Source: Streptomyces sp. CC53 (GTDB lineage Bacteria > Actinomycetota > Actinomycetes > Streptomycetales > Streptomycetaceae). From it: a stretch of DNA of 64,000 bases. Within the stretch, counting starts at the first letter, position 1. Each line of letters starts with the position of its first letter. The DNA lies in NCBI RefSeq assembly GCF_001865245.1, contig NZ_MKXB01000194.1, positions 130,747 to 194,746 on the forward strand, read 5' to 3'. Positions 32,700-41,563 of the stretch are shown here, in pieces. The notes beneath the pieces were generated by a model. That model made no database searches. It was not told where the DNA came from and worked only from the letters and a program-made list of their open reading frames with translations. A program made the translations under genes and the position numbers.

Positions 32700-33707
32700 T
32701 CAGCTCACCTTCAGGTTGCGGAAGACGGTCGCCGCCTTCGTGGCCTTGAGCGCGACCGCGACGGGGCCGAGTTCGACCTCGCCGAACTTGACGGCGCCCG
32801 GGGTGTCGAACTGGGGGAGCCACTGACGGACGACGGTGCCGCCTATGCAGGCGACGCCGTGGAAGCCATCGAGGCCGACGCGGTACGCGTACAGGTCGGT
32901 AAGGCCGGTCACACCGGTCTGCGCCCCGACGTCGCGGGTCTCGATCGGAATGATGGGGTCGTTCGATCCGGCCTTGTCGCCCGGGTCCGCGAACACCACG
33001 TCGCCGTACTGCTCGCGGACGATCGGGCGGCCATTCGGTCCGAGCAGGCCGTCGACCGGGTTCCGGGTGTACATGCCGGCGCGGCGCGCGGCGGCCCGAA
33101 CGCGGGCAAGTGCGCGCTGGTTGCCGAGGATGATCGTCGGCGATCCGTCGAGCAGGGAAAGCCACTCGTCGATGGCGTCGAGGGCCTTGTGTTCGGCGCG
33201 GGGGTCGGTGTCGAAGTCGGTCCAGTCGGTGACCTGGCTCGCGCGGAACTCGGTCGTGGAACCGGCGAGGGCCTTGTCGAGGCCGTCGAAACCGTCGGCG
33301 TCGACGGCGGTGTCGCCGTTGATGACGGTGTCCTGGAACTGAGTCCGGGTCGCCTTGATCTTCTGCTGCATGTTCAGCGTGACGGCGCCGGACGCGGCCG
33401 GACCGATTCGGGCGACGACGCGATCGACGCGGAAGCTACCGCCCATGACGGCGAGGTCGACCGTGTACCGCTGGGTCTGCACTTCGCTCGCGGTGTACTC
33501 CGAATTGATCGCCCGGAAACCGGCGGTCGGCTGGGTGATCAGACGGCGGTACCCGTAGGTGAGGGTGTCGCCGCCGTCGGCGGGGTTGACGACATCGGCG
33601 AAGGTGAGCGAGTCGAGGATCGCGGATTCCTTGCGGAACTCATCGATCACGGCGACGTCGACGTCGTCCTGTGCGTTGTTCTTCGCCTCGGCGAGGGTGA
33701 CAGGCAT
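32700..33707 (-). CDS. Major capsid protein, HK97 fold
   Basis: A 335-residue protein. The N-terminal helical arm (LAEAKNNAQDDVDVAVIDEF) and P-domain pattern (LGNQRALARVRAAARRAG) are typical of HK97-fold capsids lacking a protease. The late IIPIETRDVGAQTG and AVALKATKAATVFRNL support this. It follows the scaffold gene and forms the icosahedral shell. Confidence 0.93.
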   Translation of the reverse strand: MPVTLAEAKNNAQDDVDVAVIDEFRKESAILDSLTFADVVNPADGGDTLTYGYRRLITQPTAGFRAINSEYTASEVQTQRYTVDLAVMGGSFRVDRVVARIGPAASGAVTLNMQQKIKATRTQFQDTVINGDTAVDADGFDGLDKALAGSTTEFRASQVTDWTDFDTDPRAEHKALDAIDEWLSLLDGSPTIILGNQRALARVRAAARRAGMYTRNPVDGLLGPNGRPIVREQYGDVVFADPGDKAGSNDPIIPIETRDVGAQTGVTGLTDLYAYRVGLDGFHGVACIGGTVVRQWLPQFDTPGAVKFGEVELGPVAVALKATKAATVFRNLKVS

Positions 33708-33724
33708 GGGTGCTTACTCCTGGT

Positions 33725-34363
33725 TCAGGCGCCCAGACGGGCGGCGATGGCGTCGTGCAGCGATCCGGGCTTGCGCTCGGGCGGGGTGGCGCTGCCGAAG
33801 TCGGCGCCCCCGCGGGCGGGGCCGACGGCGGCGGCAAGGTGGGGCTGTGCCTGTACGGCGGCCTTGATCGCTTCCGTGACGGCGGCCTGGTCGGTCGGGT
33901 CGACCGCGTCGAGCGCGGTCATGGCGGACTGCGAATCGAGCAGGGCGGCCACGTTGGCGCCGGCGCCCGGTGCGGCCCGCAGGACGGCGGCCTGAACCGC
34001 GGCGGTTTTGGCCTGCTGCTGCGCCTGGGTGAGCTGCCGCTGCGCCCACTTGGGGAGCTTGGACAGGTCACCCTCGGCGGCCTGCTCGGGCGCGGCCGGG
34101 GTCTGCTGCGGCTGCTGGGGGGCCTGCTGCTGGGCGTCCGCGATGAGCCTCTGGGCCCACTCGGGAAGCGCGGACACGTCGCCCTCGGTCGGCTGTTCCG
34201 GCGGGGTCGGCGCGGAGGGGGCGGCCGGGGCCGGCGCGGGTGGCGGCGTGGTGGTCTGCGGCTGCTGCGGCGTCGAGCTGGTGCTCGGCGCGGGCGCGGC
34301 CGGGGTCTGCGAGGTGCCGGTCGAGGCCGGAGTCGAGGCGGGTGCGGGCGTCGGGGTCGACAC
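33725..34363 (-). CDS. Scaffold protein with an internal duplication
   Basis: A 212-residue protein starting at GTG 34363 after GGAGGACACC. The N-terminal third is Pro/Thr/Ala-rich and disordered. Two similar segments follow: EGDVSALPEWAQRLIADAQQQ and EGDLSKLPKWAQRQLTQAQQQ (near 78 and 112). The C-terminus is helical and basic. Its place before the capsid gene and its composition fit a phage scaffold. Earlier in-frame starts exist but lack ribosome sites. Confidence 0.85.
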   Translation of the reverse strand: MSTPTPAPASTPASTGTSQTPAAPAPSTSSTPQQPQTTTPPPAPAPAAPSAPTPPEQPTEGDVSALPEWAQRLIADAQQQAPQQPQQTPAAPEQAAEGDLSKLPKWAQRQLTQAQQQAKTAAVQAAVLRAAPGAGANVAALLDSQSAMTALDAVDPTDQAAVTEAIKAAVQAQPHLAAAVGPARGGADFGSATPPERKPGSLHDAIAARLGA

Positions 34364-34429
34364 GGTGTCCTCCTGGGACGCTTCGGGGCGGCGGGCTTCT
34401 GGTGGCGCCCGGCCGGATGTGGACATGCG

Positions 34430-34459
34430 AAAGGGGGCCCGCTCGGGCGGGCCCCCTTT
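34430..34459. terminator. Perfect hairpin between Rmf-like and scaffold genes
   Basis: AAAGGGGGCCCGC (34430-34442) pairs with 34447-34459, loop of 4. It lies inside the late operon and may reduce or reset transcription ahead of scaffold and capsid; a promoter for the capsid genes may lie just beyond. Confidence 0.8.
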
Positions 34460-34484
34460 GAGGTGGTGCTGCGGTGTTCGGCTG

Positions 34485-34655
34485 TCAGTCGTCGACGTCC
34501 TGGTCGGCGGTGGGGCGACGCTCGGCGTATCCGCGTATCCACGCGGTACTGAGCGTCGAGGTGAGCGGGTAGGGACACGCGGTCGGCGGGTCGCCTCGGT
34601 CGCCTGCCTCGCGGCCGGCCGTGACTGCCCTCACGATCTCCTCGCGCGTGCCCAT
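34485..34655 (-). CDS. Small Rmf/CrpP-like protein
   Basis: A 56-residue protein from ATG 34655. GREAGDRGDPPTACPYP followed by LSTAWIRGYAERR reproduces the pattern of ribosome modulation factor (G..AG..G....CPY....AW..GY). Rmf dimerises ribosomes in starved bacteria. Similar short Rmf/CrpP-fold proteins are annotated in actinophages. It sits between the MuF-type gene and a terminator within the head module, an unexpected place for a ribosome factor. Function in the phage unknown. Confidence 0.62.
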   Translation of the reverse strand: MGTREEIVRAVTAGREAGDRGDPPTACPYPLTSTLSTAWIRGYAERRPTADQDVDD

Positions 34656-34660
34656 GGGGA

Positions 34661-36913
34661 TCACCTCTTGTTCTGCTGGTCCGACTCGTTCTTGCGGGCG
34701 CCGGCGGCCCATCGCTGCGCCTTGCCGGTCACCTGCTCGATGAACTCGGCCTGAGTGAGCCGACCGTGTTCCTTCCACCACTCTTTCAGTTCGTCCGACG
34801 CGCGCGCGTACGCGATGCGTGCGGGCCCGCTGAACAGGGTCTCGGGACGGATGCCCGCGGCCTCCGCCTTCTTGTTGAGCAGGTAGCCGCGGCATGCGTC
34901 CTCCGCGGCGAGGTACTGGCGATACACGTACTCGTCGTAGAGGGCGCGGGCCTCGGCGCGGGTGATCCTGTGCCGCTCGTCGTGGTCGTCGTCGTCCCCG
35001 TACAGCCTGGCGGCGGCCTGCTTCAGGTCGTCCCAGAATCCGGAGTCGGTGTCGTCGAGGGCCTGGTCGTCGGCGAGGGCTCCCCACGCGGCAGGGTCGG
35101 GCGTGGTGCCGCCCATGGCCTCGGCAAGGGCGTCGCGGTCGGCGAGCAGGTCGTCGACGGCGTTTCCCGTGGCGGCCGGGGCCGGTAGGGCGACGGCGTC
35201 GCGGCGGTCCATCTCGGCGGCGATCCGCAGTAGTTCGGCCTCGGTGGCGTACTGCATGGCCCATGCGAGGGCGTCGTCGCCGATGCCGGACAGGTCGTCG
35301 AGCAAACGGCCGGAGGGGAAGAGCGCGGCGAGCATGTCGCGGCGGTGCGCCTCGGCGGCGAGCTGGTCGACGTCGTCGAGGTCGTGCTCGATGGCGTGCC
35401 GTACGCGGGCGGCGAGGTCGTCGTCGGACAGGCCGACCAGATCCGGGCGGACGCCCGGGAGTCGGGCCGCGGCGTCGCGGCGGTCCATCTCGGCGGCGAT
35501 CCGCAGGGCGGCGGCGTCGTCGACCAGGCCGAGCACGCGACCAAGTTCGTCGTCGCTGAAGGGCGTCAGATCGTCGGCGAGGATGCCGCCTGGTGCGGCG
35601 CGGTCGAGCAGGGCGGCGAGGTCGCGGCGGTCGGCCTCGGCCTCGATTCGGCGGCGGGCGCGGTCGTCGAGCAGGTTGGAGCGCATGGCGGCGGCGAGGT
35701 CGTCGTCGCTCATCGCTCGTACGCTGGCGTCGTCGCCGGACCACACACGGGCGGCCTCGACCTGCTCGGGTGTGGCTTCGGCCCGGCGCTCGGGAAGGTT
35801 CCCGGCCCCGGGCTGCTCGCGGGTGCGGTTGCGCCGTAGGTCGGGGTGGTCGGCGAGGTGCTGGCGCATGGCGCCCTGCCACTGGCGCACCTTGGCGCGG
35901 GCGGCCCGCTTCGCCTCGGGGGTGACGGCCGCGGCCTCGCGGCGCTTCCACTTTCGTATGGTCCGCTCGATCTCGCGCTGACGCTGCCCAGCGGCGTACC
36001 CGTCCGGGTCGCTGGTCGCCTGCTCGATCTGAGTAAGGCCGGGCGAGTAGAGGCTCACGGAGTGCCGGCAATTCGGGTGCTGCAACCCCCGGGCGCGGGC
36101 TTCTTCGAGGCTACCCGCGACGCGAACGGGCACCATACGGCCATCCTCGGTGGCGTGCTCGACCTCGACCGTACGCGCCCCCGCGGGCCCACTGATCGCC
36201 AATACGCGGCCTTCCCACGGACGGCACAGGGGGCACTCGCGGGGGGCGTCGCTGACGACAACCAGTTCAACCCCGGCGTCGGCGAGGGTGCGCATGTGTG
36301 CCTCGGTCGCGGCTCGGGCGGTCGCCGTCCTCACGGCCATCTCGGCGTAAGAGCTGAGCTGCCAACGGCGGCCGGCGCGGTCGACGAACGCCCGAATGCC
36401 GCGGTCGGCGAACGCCCGCATGGCGTCCTGCGTGGCCTGCCGGCGGGTGCCGATACCGAGCAGGGGTGTAGCGGCGACGGACGCAACGACGGCTCGGAAC
36501 GTGTCCACGACGGCCCGCAGGATCGACCGATGGGTCGCGGTGACGACGTCGACCGCTTCCTGTGCGAGGCGGTCGACGGCTTGGGCGTTCGGGGTGCGTT
36601 CGTCGACCAGGGCGCGCGCTGCGTCGGACAGGGCACCCAACTCGGCAACCGCGGCGCGGTGCCCGACGTTGTACGCCTCGGCGACCGCGTCCCACACTTC
36701 GAGCTGTGTTGCGCGGCCCAACTCGTCGACGACGCTCTGTGCGGCTCGCTTGAGCTGCTGCACGGCGGCGAGCTTTGCCTCGACCCACCCGGGCGCGTCG
36801 AGGCCGGCGGCGAGCTGGCGCGCGATGATGCCGAGTAGGCGTTCCTCGGCGCCTGCGTACAGGTCCCGCGTCTGCTCGGCCAACGGCTCGACCATGCCCG
36901 GGTGAATCGGCAT
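34661..36913 (-). CDS. MuF-type minor head protein with a repeat-containing C-terminal extension
   Basis: A 750-residue protein after the portal gene. The N-terminal ~310 residues are helical, with the phage minor-capsid (MuF) signature CPLCRPWEGRVLAI and HPNCRHSVSLY. About 415-590 contains four related ~45-residue units ending in EADRRDLAALL, EMDRRDAAARL, EAHRRDMLAAL and EMDRRDAVAL. The final ~150 residues form a separate charged domain (YDEYVYRQYLAAEDACRGYL, WWKEHGRLTQAEFIEQ). MuF proteins often carry variable C-terminal effector domains delivered with the virion. Whether this one is an effector is unknown. Confidence 0.85.
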   Translation of the reverse strand: MPIHPGMVEPLAEQTRDLYAGAEERLLGIIARQLAAGLDAPGWVEAKLAAVQQLKRAAQSVVDELGRATQLEVWDAVAEAYNVGHRAAVAELGALSDAARALVDERTPNAQAVDRLAQEAVDVVTATHRSILRAVVDTFRAVVASVAATPLLGIGTRRQATQDAMRAFADRGIRAFVDRAGRRWQLSSYAEMAVRTATARAATEAHMRTLADAGVELVVVSDAPRECPLCRPWEGRVLAISGPAGARTVEVEHATEDGRMVPVRVAGSLEEARARGLQHPNCRHSVSLYSPGLTQIEQATSDPDGYAAGQRQREIERTIRKWKRREAAAVTPEAKRAARAKVRQWQGAMRQHLADHPDLRRNRTREQPGAGNLPERRAEATPEQVEAARVWSGDDASVRAMSDDDLAAAMRSNLLDDRARRRIEAEADRRDLAALLDRAAPGGILADDLTPFSDDELGRVLGLVDDAAALRIAAEMDRRDAAARLPGVRPDLVGLSDDDLAARVRHAIEHDLDDVDQLAAEAHRRDMLAALFPSGRLLDDLSGIGDDALAWAMQYATEAELLRIAAEMDRRDAVALPAPAATGNAVDDLLADRDALAEAMGGTTPDPAAWGALADDQALDDTDSGFWDDLKQAAARLYGDDDDHDERHRITRAEARALYDEYVYRQYLAAEDACRGYLLNKKAEAAGIRPETLFSGPARIAYARASDELKEWWKEHGRLTQAEFIEQVTGKAQRWAAGARKNESDQQNKR

Positions 36914-36933
36914 GCCGGATCACCCCCGAGTCC

Positions 36934-38415
36934 TCACGCAGCGAGCGGGTACGTACCGCCCGGGTCAGGTGCCTCGCCCATGCCGGTTTCCCGCAGGATT
37001 GCGGCGGCCTCGGCGGCGACTTCCGCGTCGTCCCACTCTGGGTGAAGGATCTTGACTCGGGTGGCGGTGGACACGGCTTGTGCCCGGTTCAGCAGGTCGA
37101 GGGTCTGGGCGACGTCCATTGGAGATTCTGCGACTCCGTCGGAAAACTCGACCCGCGGGCGCTCCGGGGTGAGTCCCGTACGAAAGTGCACGGCGTCGAG
37201 GCCGAGCATGGCGAGCAGGACGTCAGAGAGTCCCTGCCTCCAGTGGCCGACCTTCTTCCTGCGCGTAATCATGCTCTTGTCGTCGTCGCTGTCGACCTCG
37301 GTCGCCGTCCGGGCGGCACCCCCGTTCTGGTCGAGGCCGAAACTCCGGGCGGCGTAGCCGGCGGACTGGGCGGCCTGCCTGGTCAGCGCCTCCGCGGTGC
37401 GCTGGTGCTCCTCGACCCGGATCTCGAACTGACTCAACGTGATGCCGCCGTTCTCGGTCGGCGGCATGTTGAGCTGGGCGTATACCTCGGCGTCCTCGTC
37501 GAACGTTGCCCCGCGGCCGGGGCCGTTGCTCCGTAGGTAGCCATCGGGGACGATCAGCCGCGCACGGGCGAGCCGAATGTCGCGCATCCATGACGTCCAC
37601 ACCTCGTCGAGGCTGTCGAGCTGGTCATAGATAGGGGCGGCGTAGTCGCTGCGCCCGATAGGTGACCCGCGGTGCAGCCGGTTCGGGGTCATGTTCGGCA
37701 CGTAGCAGGCCGTGAGCTGTCGGATTCCGGTCGTCGTCGACTCGCCGTCGCTCTCAATGCTGCCGACCAGGGGAGCCGTGTCGGGGTGCTCGGCGAGGGG
37801 GACGCGCCGACCGATGTTGTCGCCGCTGCCCTGGTAGAGGGCGTGCACGATGCGGCCGGGCTCGTGCCGCTCGACGTGCCTCCACACCTGCTGTGTGGTG
37901 CTGCCGGGCAACTCTCGCCAGAAGTTGACGGCGGAGAGCATCCCCCATCGGAACTCGGGTACGGCATTGTCCGGCTGCACGGCAGTGAGTAGCGGCCGGC
38001 CTACTAGCTCGCGGTCCCACGTCGTCCGGAGGTAGATCCCGGACAGGGCGGCGCACTGTTCGGCGGCAGACAAGAGCATCTGCTGAACGTGTCCGTCGGC
38101 GAGCAGGGTGTCGAGGCGGGCCTGTGTCCGGGCATCCCCGACGATCACGCGCGGCATGTCCGCGAACAGCATGTCGGCGGACGTCTGCGCGATATCGCCG
38201 GCGAGGGGGACGTGTAGGCGGGTGTCGCGGCCGGGGCGATGTGCGGTGCTGCGGCGGTTCCACAGCCGTCGCCGCGGTGCCTTCTGGTCGCGGCCGTAGA
38301 TGCGGGCGAGGCGGGCCCGGTCACCGGAGTACCACGCGTCGTCAACGGCGATCCGGTCGTAGTACGCGGCCCACTCCGGGGGCGGCCACGCTGCGCCGTT
38401 CTCGGGCAGTGCCAT
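36934..38415 (-). CDS. Portal protein
   Basis: A 493-residue SPP1-type portal (WAAYYDRIAVDDAWYSGDRA, TSADMLFADMPRV, TEVDSDDDKSMITRRKKVGH). It forms the dodecameric ring through which DNA is packaged and ejected. It sits between terminase and the MuF-type gene, the standard order. ATG 38415 follows AGGAGGTGAGC. Confidence 0.93.
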   Translation of the reverse strand: MALPENGAAWPPPEWAAYYDRIAVDDAWYSGDRARLARIYGRDQKAPRRRLWNRRSTAHRPGRDTRLHVPLAGDIAQTSADMLFADMPRVIVGDARTQARLDTLLADGHVQQMLLSAAEQCAALSGIYLRTTWDRELVGRPLLTAVQPDNAVPEFRWGMLSAVNFWRELPGSTTQQVWRHVERHEPGRIVHALYQGSGDNIGRRVPLAEHPDTAPLVGSIESDGESTTTGIRQLTACYVPNMTPNRLHRGSPIGRSDYAAPIYDQLDSLDEVWTSWMRDIRLARARLIVPDGYLRSNGPGRGATFDEDAEVYAQLNMPPTENGGITLSQFEIRVEEHQRTAEALTRQAAQSAGYAARSFGLDQNGGAARTATEVDSDDDKSMITRRKKVGHWRQGLSDVLLAMLGLDAVHFRTGLTPERPRVEFSDGVAESPMDVAQTLDLLNRAQAVSTATRVKILHPEWDDAEVAAEAAAILRETGMGEAPDPGGTYPLAA

Positions 38416-38421
38416 TCGGGC

Positions 38422-39681
38422 TCACCTCCTGGTCGAGGGGTCGGGCGGGCGCGCGGTGAGCAGGTGGCGCCACTCGTGCGCGGTTGAGTGGATGGCGTAG
38501 CGCAACGCGTCGACGCTGTGGTCGTTGATCTTCAATGGGGCGTCCTCGCCCCGTTCGGTGGCCTTGGGGTCCCATGAGTAGCCGGGTAGTTCGCCGAGCA
38601 GGCCGTCGCATGACCGGTGCACGTACAGGCGGCCGGCGGCGAGCAGGGCGGCCACGGATCGGATGCCGTCGGCGACCGTGTTGTCGGCGCGGGCGACGCC
38701 CGGGTGCCCGTCCTGCCAAAGCTGGGTGCTGAACGACTTGGCCGAGGGGTCGACGAACGTCCACTCGGGCTCGACGTCCTGCTCGGCGAGCCACGCCCGG
38801 ACGGCGGCGCTGTACTGGGCGTCGGTCATGGCGCGGTGGGCGGCGCGCGAGTCGAATCGCCACTCAGCGACGGCGTACAGCCGGTCGTCGTCGCCGAGGC
38901 CGAGCAGAACGGCGCTGAACGGGTTGGTGGTGCCGTAGTCGATGCCCAACCAGTGGCGCCGCATGGCGGGCAACTCGTCGACGGCGTGCCGGTCCTCGTC
39001 CCACTCGCTGTAGATGGCGCCCTCGGCGACGACCCATGCGCCGTCGATCATGCGCCGGCGCCACAGGCCGGTGTACTCCGCGGCGAGCGATGCGATGTAC
39101 TCGGCCGACAGGCTGGGGTTATCGGCTAGGCGGAAGTGCCACGCCCTCATGTCCAACTCGCCGATACGGTCGAGGTATCCGACCTTCAACCAGTGGCGCG
39201 GCGAGTCGGGGTTCGTCGTGGCGTACAGGCGGGCGCCCGGGACGCTCAGCCTGGCGAGTAGCTGGGTCCAAAACGCTTCGGGCAACAGGGTTGCCTCGTC
39301 GACGTAGGCGAGCTGCGCGGTAAGGCCACGTAGCCGGCCCTCGGCGCGGGCGTCCGCGGCGCCGATCAGGTGGACCGTACGCCCCAGGATCGTTGCCGTG
39401 GTCGCCCCGCGGGTGTGCACGATGTGCCGCGCGAGGGGGCCGAACAGGGAGCGATCTTGAAGGGGTTCAAGAACGTTTCTCTCAATCGTTTGCAAGCTGC
39501 GCCCAACCACGATGATCAGGCCGGACGGCCCGGCCGTGGCGACGGCGATCACGAACGCGAGCAAGCTTGCAATCGTCTTCCCGCTGCGGACGCTGCCGTG
39601 CCACAGGTTGATACGGGCGGTTGCCTGCCCGATCGACAGGAGTTGTTTACGGGACAGGGGCAGACGGTCGAGGTCGAGCAA
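38422..39681 (-). CDS. Terminase large subunit
   Basis: A 419-residue packaging motor/nuclease of the PBSX-type family. It has Walker A GSVRSGKT (about 30), Walker B-like LAYVDEATLL (about 145), the TTNPDSPRHWLK motif, and a nuclease domain with DYGTTNPFSAVLLG and FVDPSAKSF. It translocates phage DNA into the prohead and cuts it. Confidence 0.95.
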   Translation of the reverse strand: MLDLDRLPLSRKQLLSIGQATARINLWHGSVRSGKTIASLLAFVIAVATAGPSGLIIVVGRSLQTIERNVLEPLQDRSLFGPLARHIVHTRGATTATILGRTVHLIGAADARAEGRLRGLTAQLAYVDEATLLPEAFWTQLLARLSVPGARLYATTNPDSPRHWLKVGYLDRIGELDMRAWHFRLADNPSLSAEYIASLAAEYTGLWRRRMIDGAWVVAEGAIYSEWDEDRHAVDELPAMRRHWLGIDYGTTNPFSAVLLGLGDDDRLYAVAEWRFDSRAAHRAMTDAQYSAAVRAWLAEQDVEPEWTFVDPSAKSFSTQLWQDGHPGVARADNTVADGIRSVAALLAAGRLYVHRSCDGLLGELPGYSWDPKATERGEDAPLKINDHSVDALRYAIHSTAHEWRHLLTARPPDPSTRR

Positions 39682-39687
39682 CGCGGC

Positions 39688-40218
39688 TCACCCCCCGGCG
39701 TCGCCCCCGTCGTCGTGGGCCCGGTCGTCGTGAGCGGCCTCGACCAGTGCCTCGCCAAGTGCGCCGAGCATGCTGCGCACCTGTGCGGCGTCCTCTCCGC
39801 CTTCTGCTGGGGCGAGGCGTAGCGAGGTGCCGACGGCGGTCTGTACGGACGCGATGATCGCCCGTTGGTCGCCGAACCGCGGTTGGGGTAGGTGGGTCTC
39901 GTGCCATTCACCCTCGCGGCCGGCGAACTCGCCGTGCACGGTGGGGGCCCAAAGCTGCGCCCTCAGCCGCTCAGCGTCGGCCTGTAGGTCGAGGGCGAGG
40001 GCGGCGCGGCGGGCGGCGAGGTCGGCGCTTCGGGTGCGCGTGGCGGCCTCGACCTGCTCGGCGCGGTCGAAGGACAGGGGCGGGTCAAACGATCCGGCGA
40101 TCTTCGACACGGTCGAGGGGGAACGTTTCAGCGTGCGGGCGATCTCGTTGCGGGACTTGCCCGCGGCGTGCAACTCGCGCACCTGGCAGCGGTCGGAGTC
40201 TGTGATGGGGCGTGCCAT
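39688..40218 (-). CDS. Terminase small subunit-like HTH protein
   Basis: A 176-residue protein with an N-terminal homeodomain-like HTH (DRCQVRELHAAGKSRNEIAR, TLKRSPSTVSKIA) and a helical second half. Immediately upstream of TerL, so it probably recognises the packaging site. The C-terminus is acidic (DDRAHDDGGDAGG). ATG 40218 follows GAGGAGGTGACC. Confidence 0.85.
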   Translation of the reverse strand: MARPITDSDRCQVRELHAAGKSRNEIARTLKRSPSTVSKIAGSFDPPLSFDRAEQVEAATRTRSADLAARRAALALDLQADAERLRAQLWAPTVHGEFAGREGEWHETHLPQPRFGDQRAIIASVQTAVGTSLRLAPAEGGEDAAQVRSMLGALGEALVEAAHDDRAHDDGGDAGG

Positions 40219-40246
40219 CGGCGGTCACCTCCTCGCGGGCATGCGC

Positions 40247-40283
40247 AACGCCCCGCCGGCCGAGGGGAGGCGGGCGGGGCGTT
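40247..40283 (-). terminator. Hairpin in the leader of the late operon
   Basis: AACGCCCCGCC (40247-40257) pairs perfectly with GGCGGGGCGTT (40273-40283). For leftward transcripts it lies after the candidate promoter at 40331-40360 and before TerS. Confidence 0.75.
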
Positions 40284-40330
40284 CGGTCTGCTTGCGGTGT
40301 CCGTTTCCGGGCACACCGGAGACGGCCCCC

Positions 40331-40360
40331 ACTTTAGGTCACAGATCGATAACGGCGCAA
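40331..40360 (-). promoter_or_regulatory. Candidate late promoter
   Basis: On the minus strand TTGCGC (40355-40360) and TAAAGT (40331-40336), spacer 18, in an AT-richer patch between the last middle gene and TerS. Confidence 0.4.
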
Positions 40361-40445
40361 GTGTGATCGCTGGCGGGGTGTACCTCCCGCGCGCAGCCAG
40401 GGGCGCGACCGGTCGGTTGGTGTCCGACGGCGGGGGTGTCGCGTG

Positions 40446-40886
40446 CTACGGCCGGTGGACGGGGACGCCCGGGAAGGGCCCGGAGCGTCGCACCTGGGGA
40501 CTGCGGCCGGGGGCCGGTGCCGACGGGGGCGCGACGGACGCGGTCGGGCGTCCGACGGGCGGCGTCGCGGGTGTCCGACGGGCGTCATACGCGCTGGTCG
40601 GGGTCGGCCCGGGCGTCGGGCGGGGCGACAACATGGCCGGGTCCTGTTCGAGCTGGTAGGCGAGCAGAGTAGGCGCCGTGCCAACGGGGACGACGCCCTC
40701 GGCCCACGCGGTTCGGTACATGTCGGCGAGCTGTCGGACGGCGCGTCGCACGGCGTCGGACAGGTTGACGTCGGTGCGCATGATGACGGCGAGGTCGGCG
40801 GCGAGCTGGTCGTCGATGCGGACAGAGGGCCGGGTGCCCGGCTGGGGCGGGGTGGGCTTCTGGTGGGTACGCTTCTCGGTAGCCAT
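40446..40886 (-). CDS. Ribbon-helix-helix-like protein with Pro-rich tail
   Basis: A 146-residue protein. SVRIDDQLAADLAVIMRTDV and NLSDAVRRAVRQLADMYRTA resemble a CopG-type ribbon-helix-helix. The C-terminal half is Pro/Ala-rich and disordered. It is the last gene before the late leader, so a role in the middle-to-late switch is possible but only inferred. Confidence 0.6.
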   Translation of the reverse strand: MATEKRTHQKPTPPQPGTRPSVRIDDQLAADLAVIMRTDVNLSDAVRRAVRQLADMYRTAWAEGVVPVGTAPTLLAYQLEQDPAMLSPRPTPGPTPTSAYDARRTPATPPVGRPTASVAPPSAPAPGRSPQVRRSGPFPGVPVHRP

Positions 40887-40967
40887 CGGTTGGGGTCGCT
40901 CCTGTTCGGTGGTCAGGGCCCGCCCATACGGTTTGTGAGGAACCGGGCGGGCCCGCTGTGTGTGGGC

Positions 40968-41495
40968 TCACTTGGCGCTGTCGCCGCGGCGCTGCTTCTC
41001 CTCGCGGATGAACTGAGCGATCCGGCTTGCGGTGTAACCGGACTCAGCGGCGATCCGGTCGGGGCTCATCCCCTTCTCTCGGGCGGCGAGGGCAATGCGG
41101 CCCATTGCCTCGGCGGCGGCAACGGCTGCCATGCGCAGTGAGCGAACGTCGGCGAGGTCGAGGTCGCCGGCGAGGTCGTCGAGAAAACGTTCGAGCACGG
41201 TGGGATCTTCGTTCTCGCGGGCGTGCTCGAACTGCACGGCAAGATCAAGAATGTCTGAGTACGGGTCGACGTCGTAGGGCTTGGCGTCACCTTGAACCGC
41301 ACGGGCGGCGGTCTCGCGCTCGTACCGTCCGAGCAGCATGCACATCTCGGTCACCAGGGCGGAGGCCGGACCGTTAGCCGGCGGTGCGTCCCGCCGGTTC
41401 AGGTCCTCGGCGATCCGCTCGAACGGACTCCGACGTTCGACGACGGCGGACTCAACGCCCTGGTCGTCCTCGTGGGACCTCTGCTCGTTGCTCAT
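40968..41495 (-). CDS. Hypothetical phage protein with C-terminal HTH
   Basis: A 175-residue protein from ATG 41495 (after CAGGAGAGCCC). The body is acidic and helical. The last ~30 residues (KGMSPDRIAAESGYTASRIA) look like a sigma/homeodomain-type helix-turn-helix. It could be a small DNA-binding protein for packaging or regulation. Not recognised as a known family. Confidence 0.6.
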   Translation of the reverse strand: MSNEQRSHEDDQGVESAVVERRSPFERIAEDLNRRDAPPANGPASALVTEMCMLLGRYERETAARAVQGDAKPYDVDPYSDILDLAVQFEHARENEDPTVLERFLDDLAGDLDLADVRSLRMAAVAAAEAMGRIALAAREKGMSPDRIAAESGYTASRIAQFIREEKQRRGDSAK

Positions 41496-41563
41496 TCTGG
41501 GCTCTCCTGCCGGTTGAGGGCGGGGCCCGCCCCCGGGGCGAGGGCGGGCCGGCGGGGCGGTGG

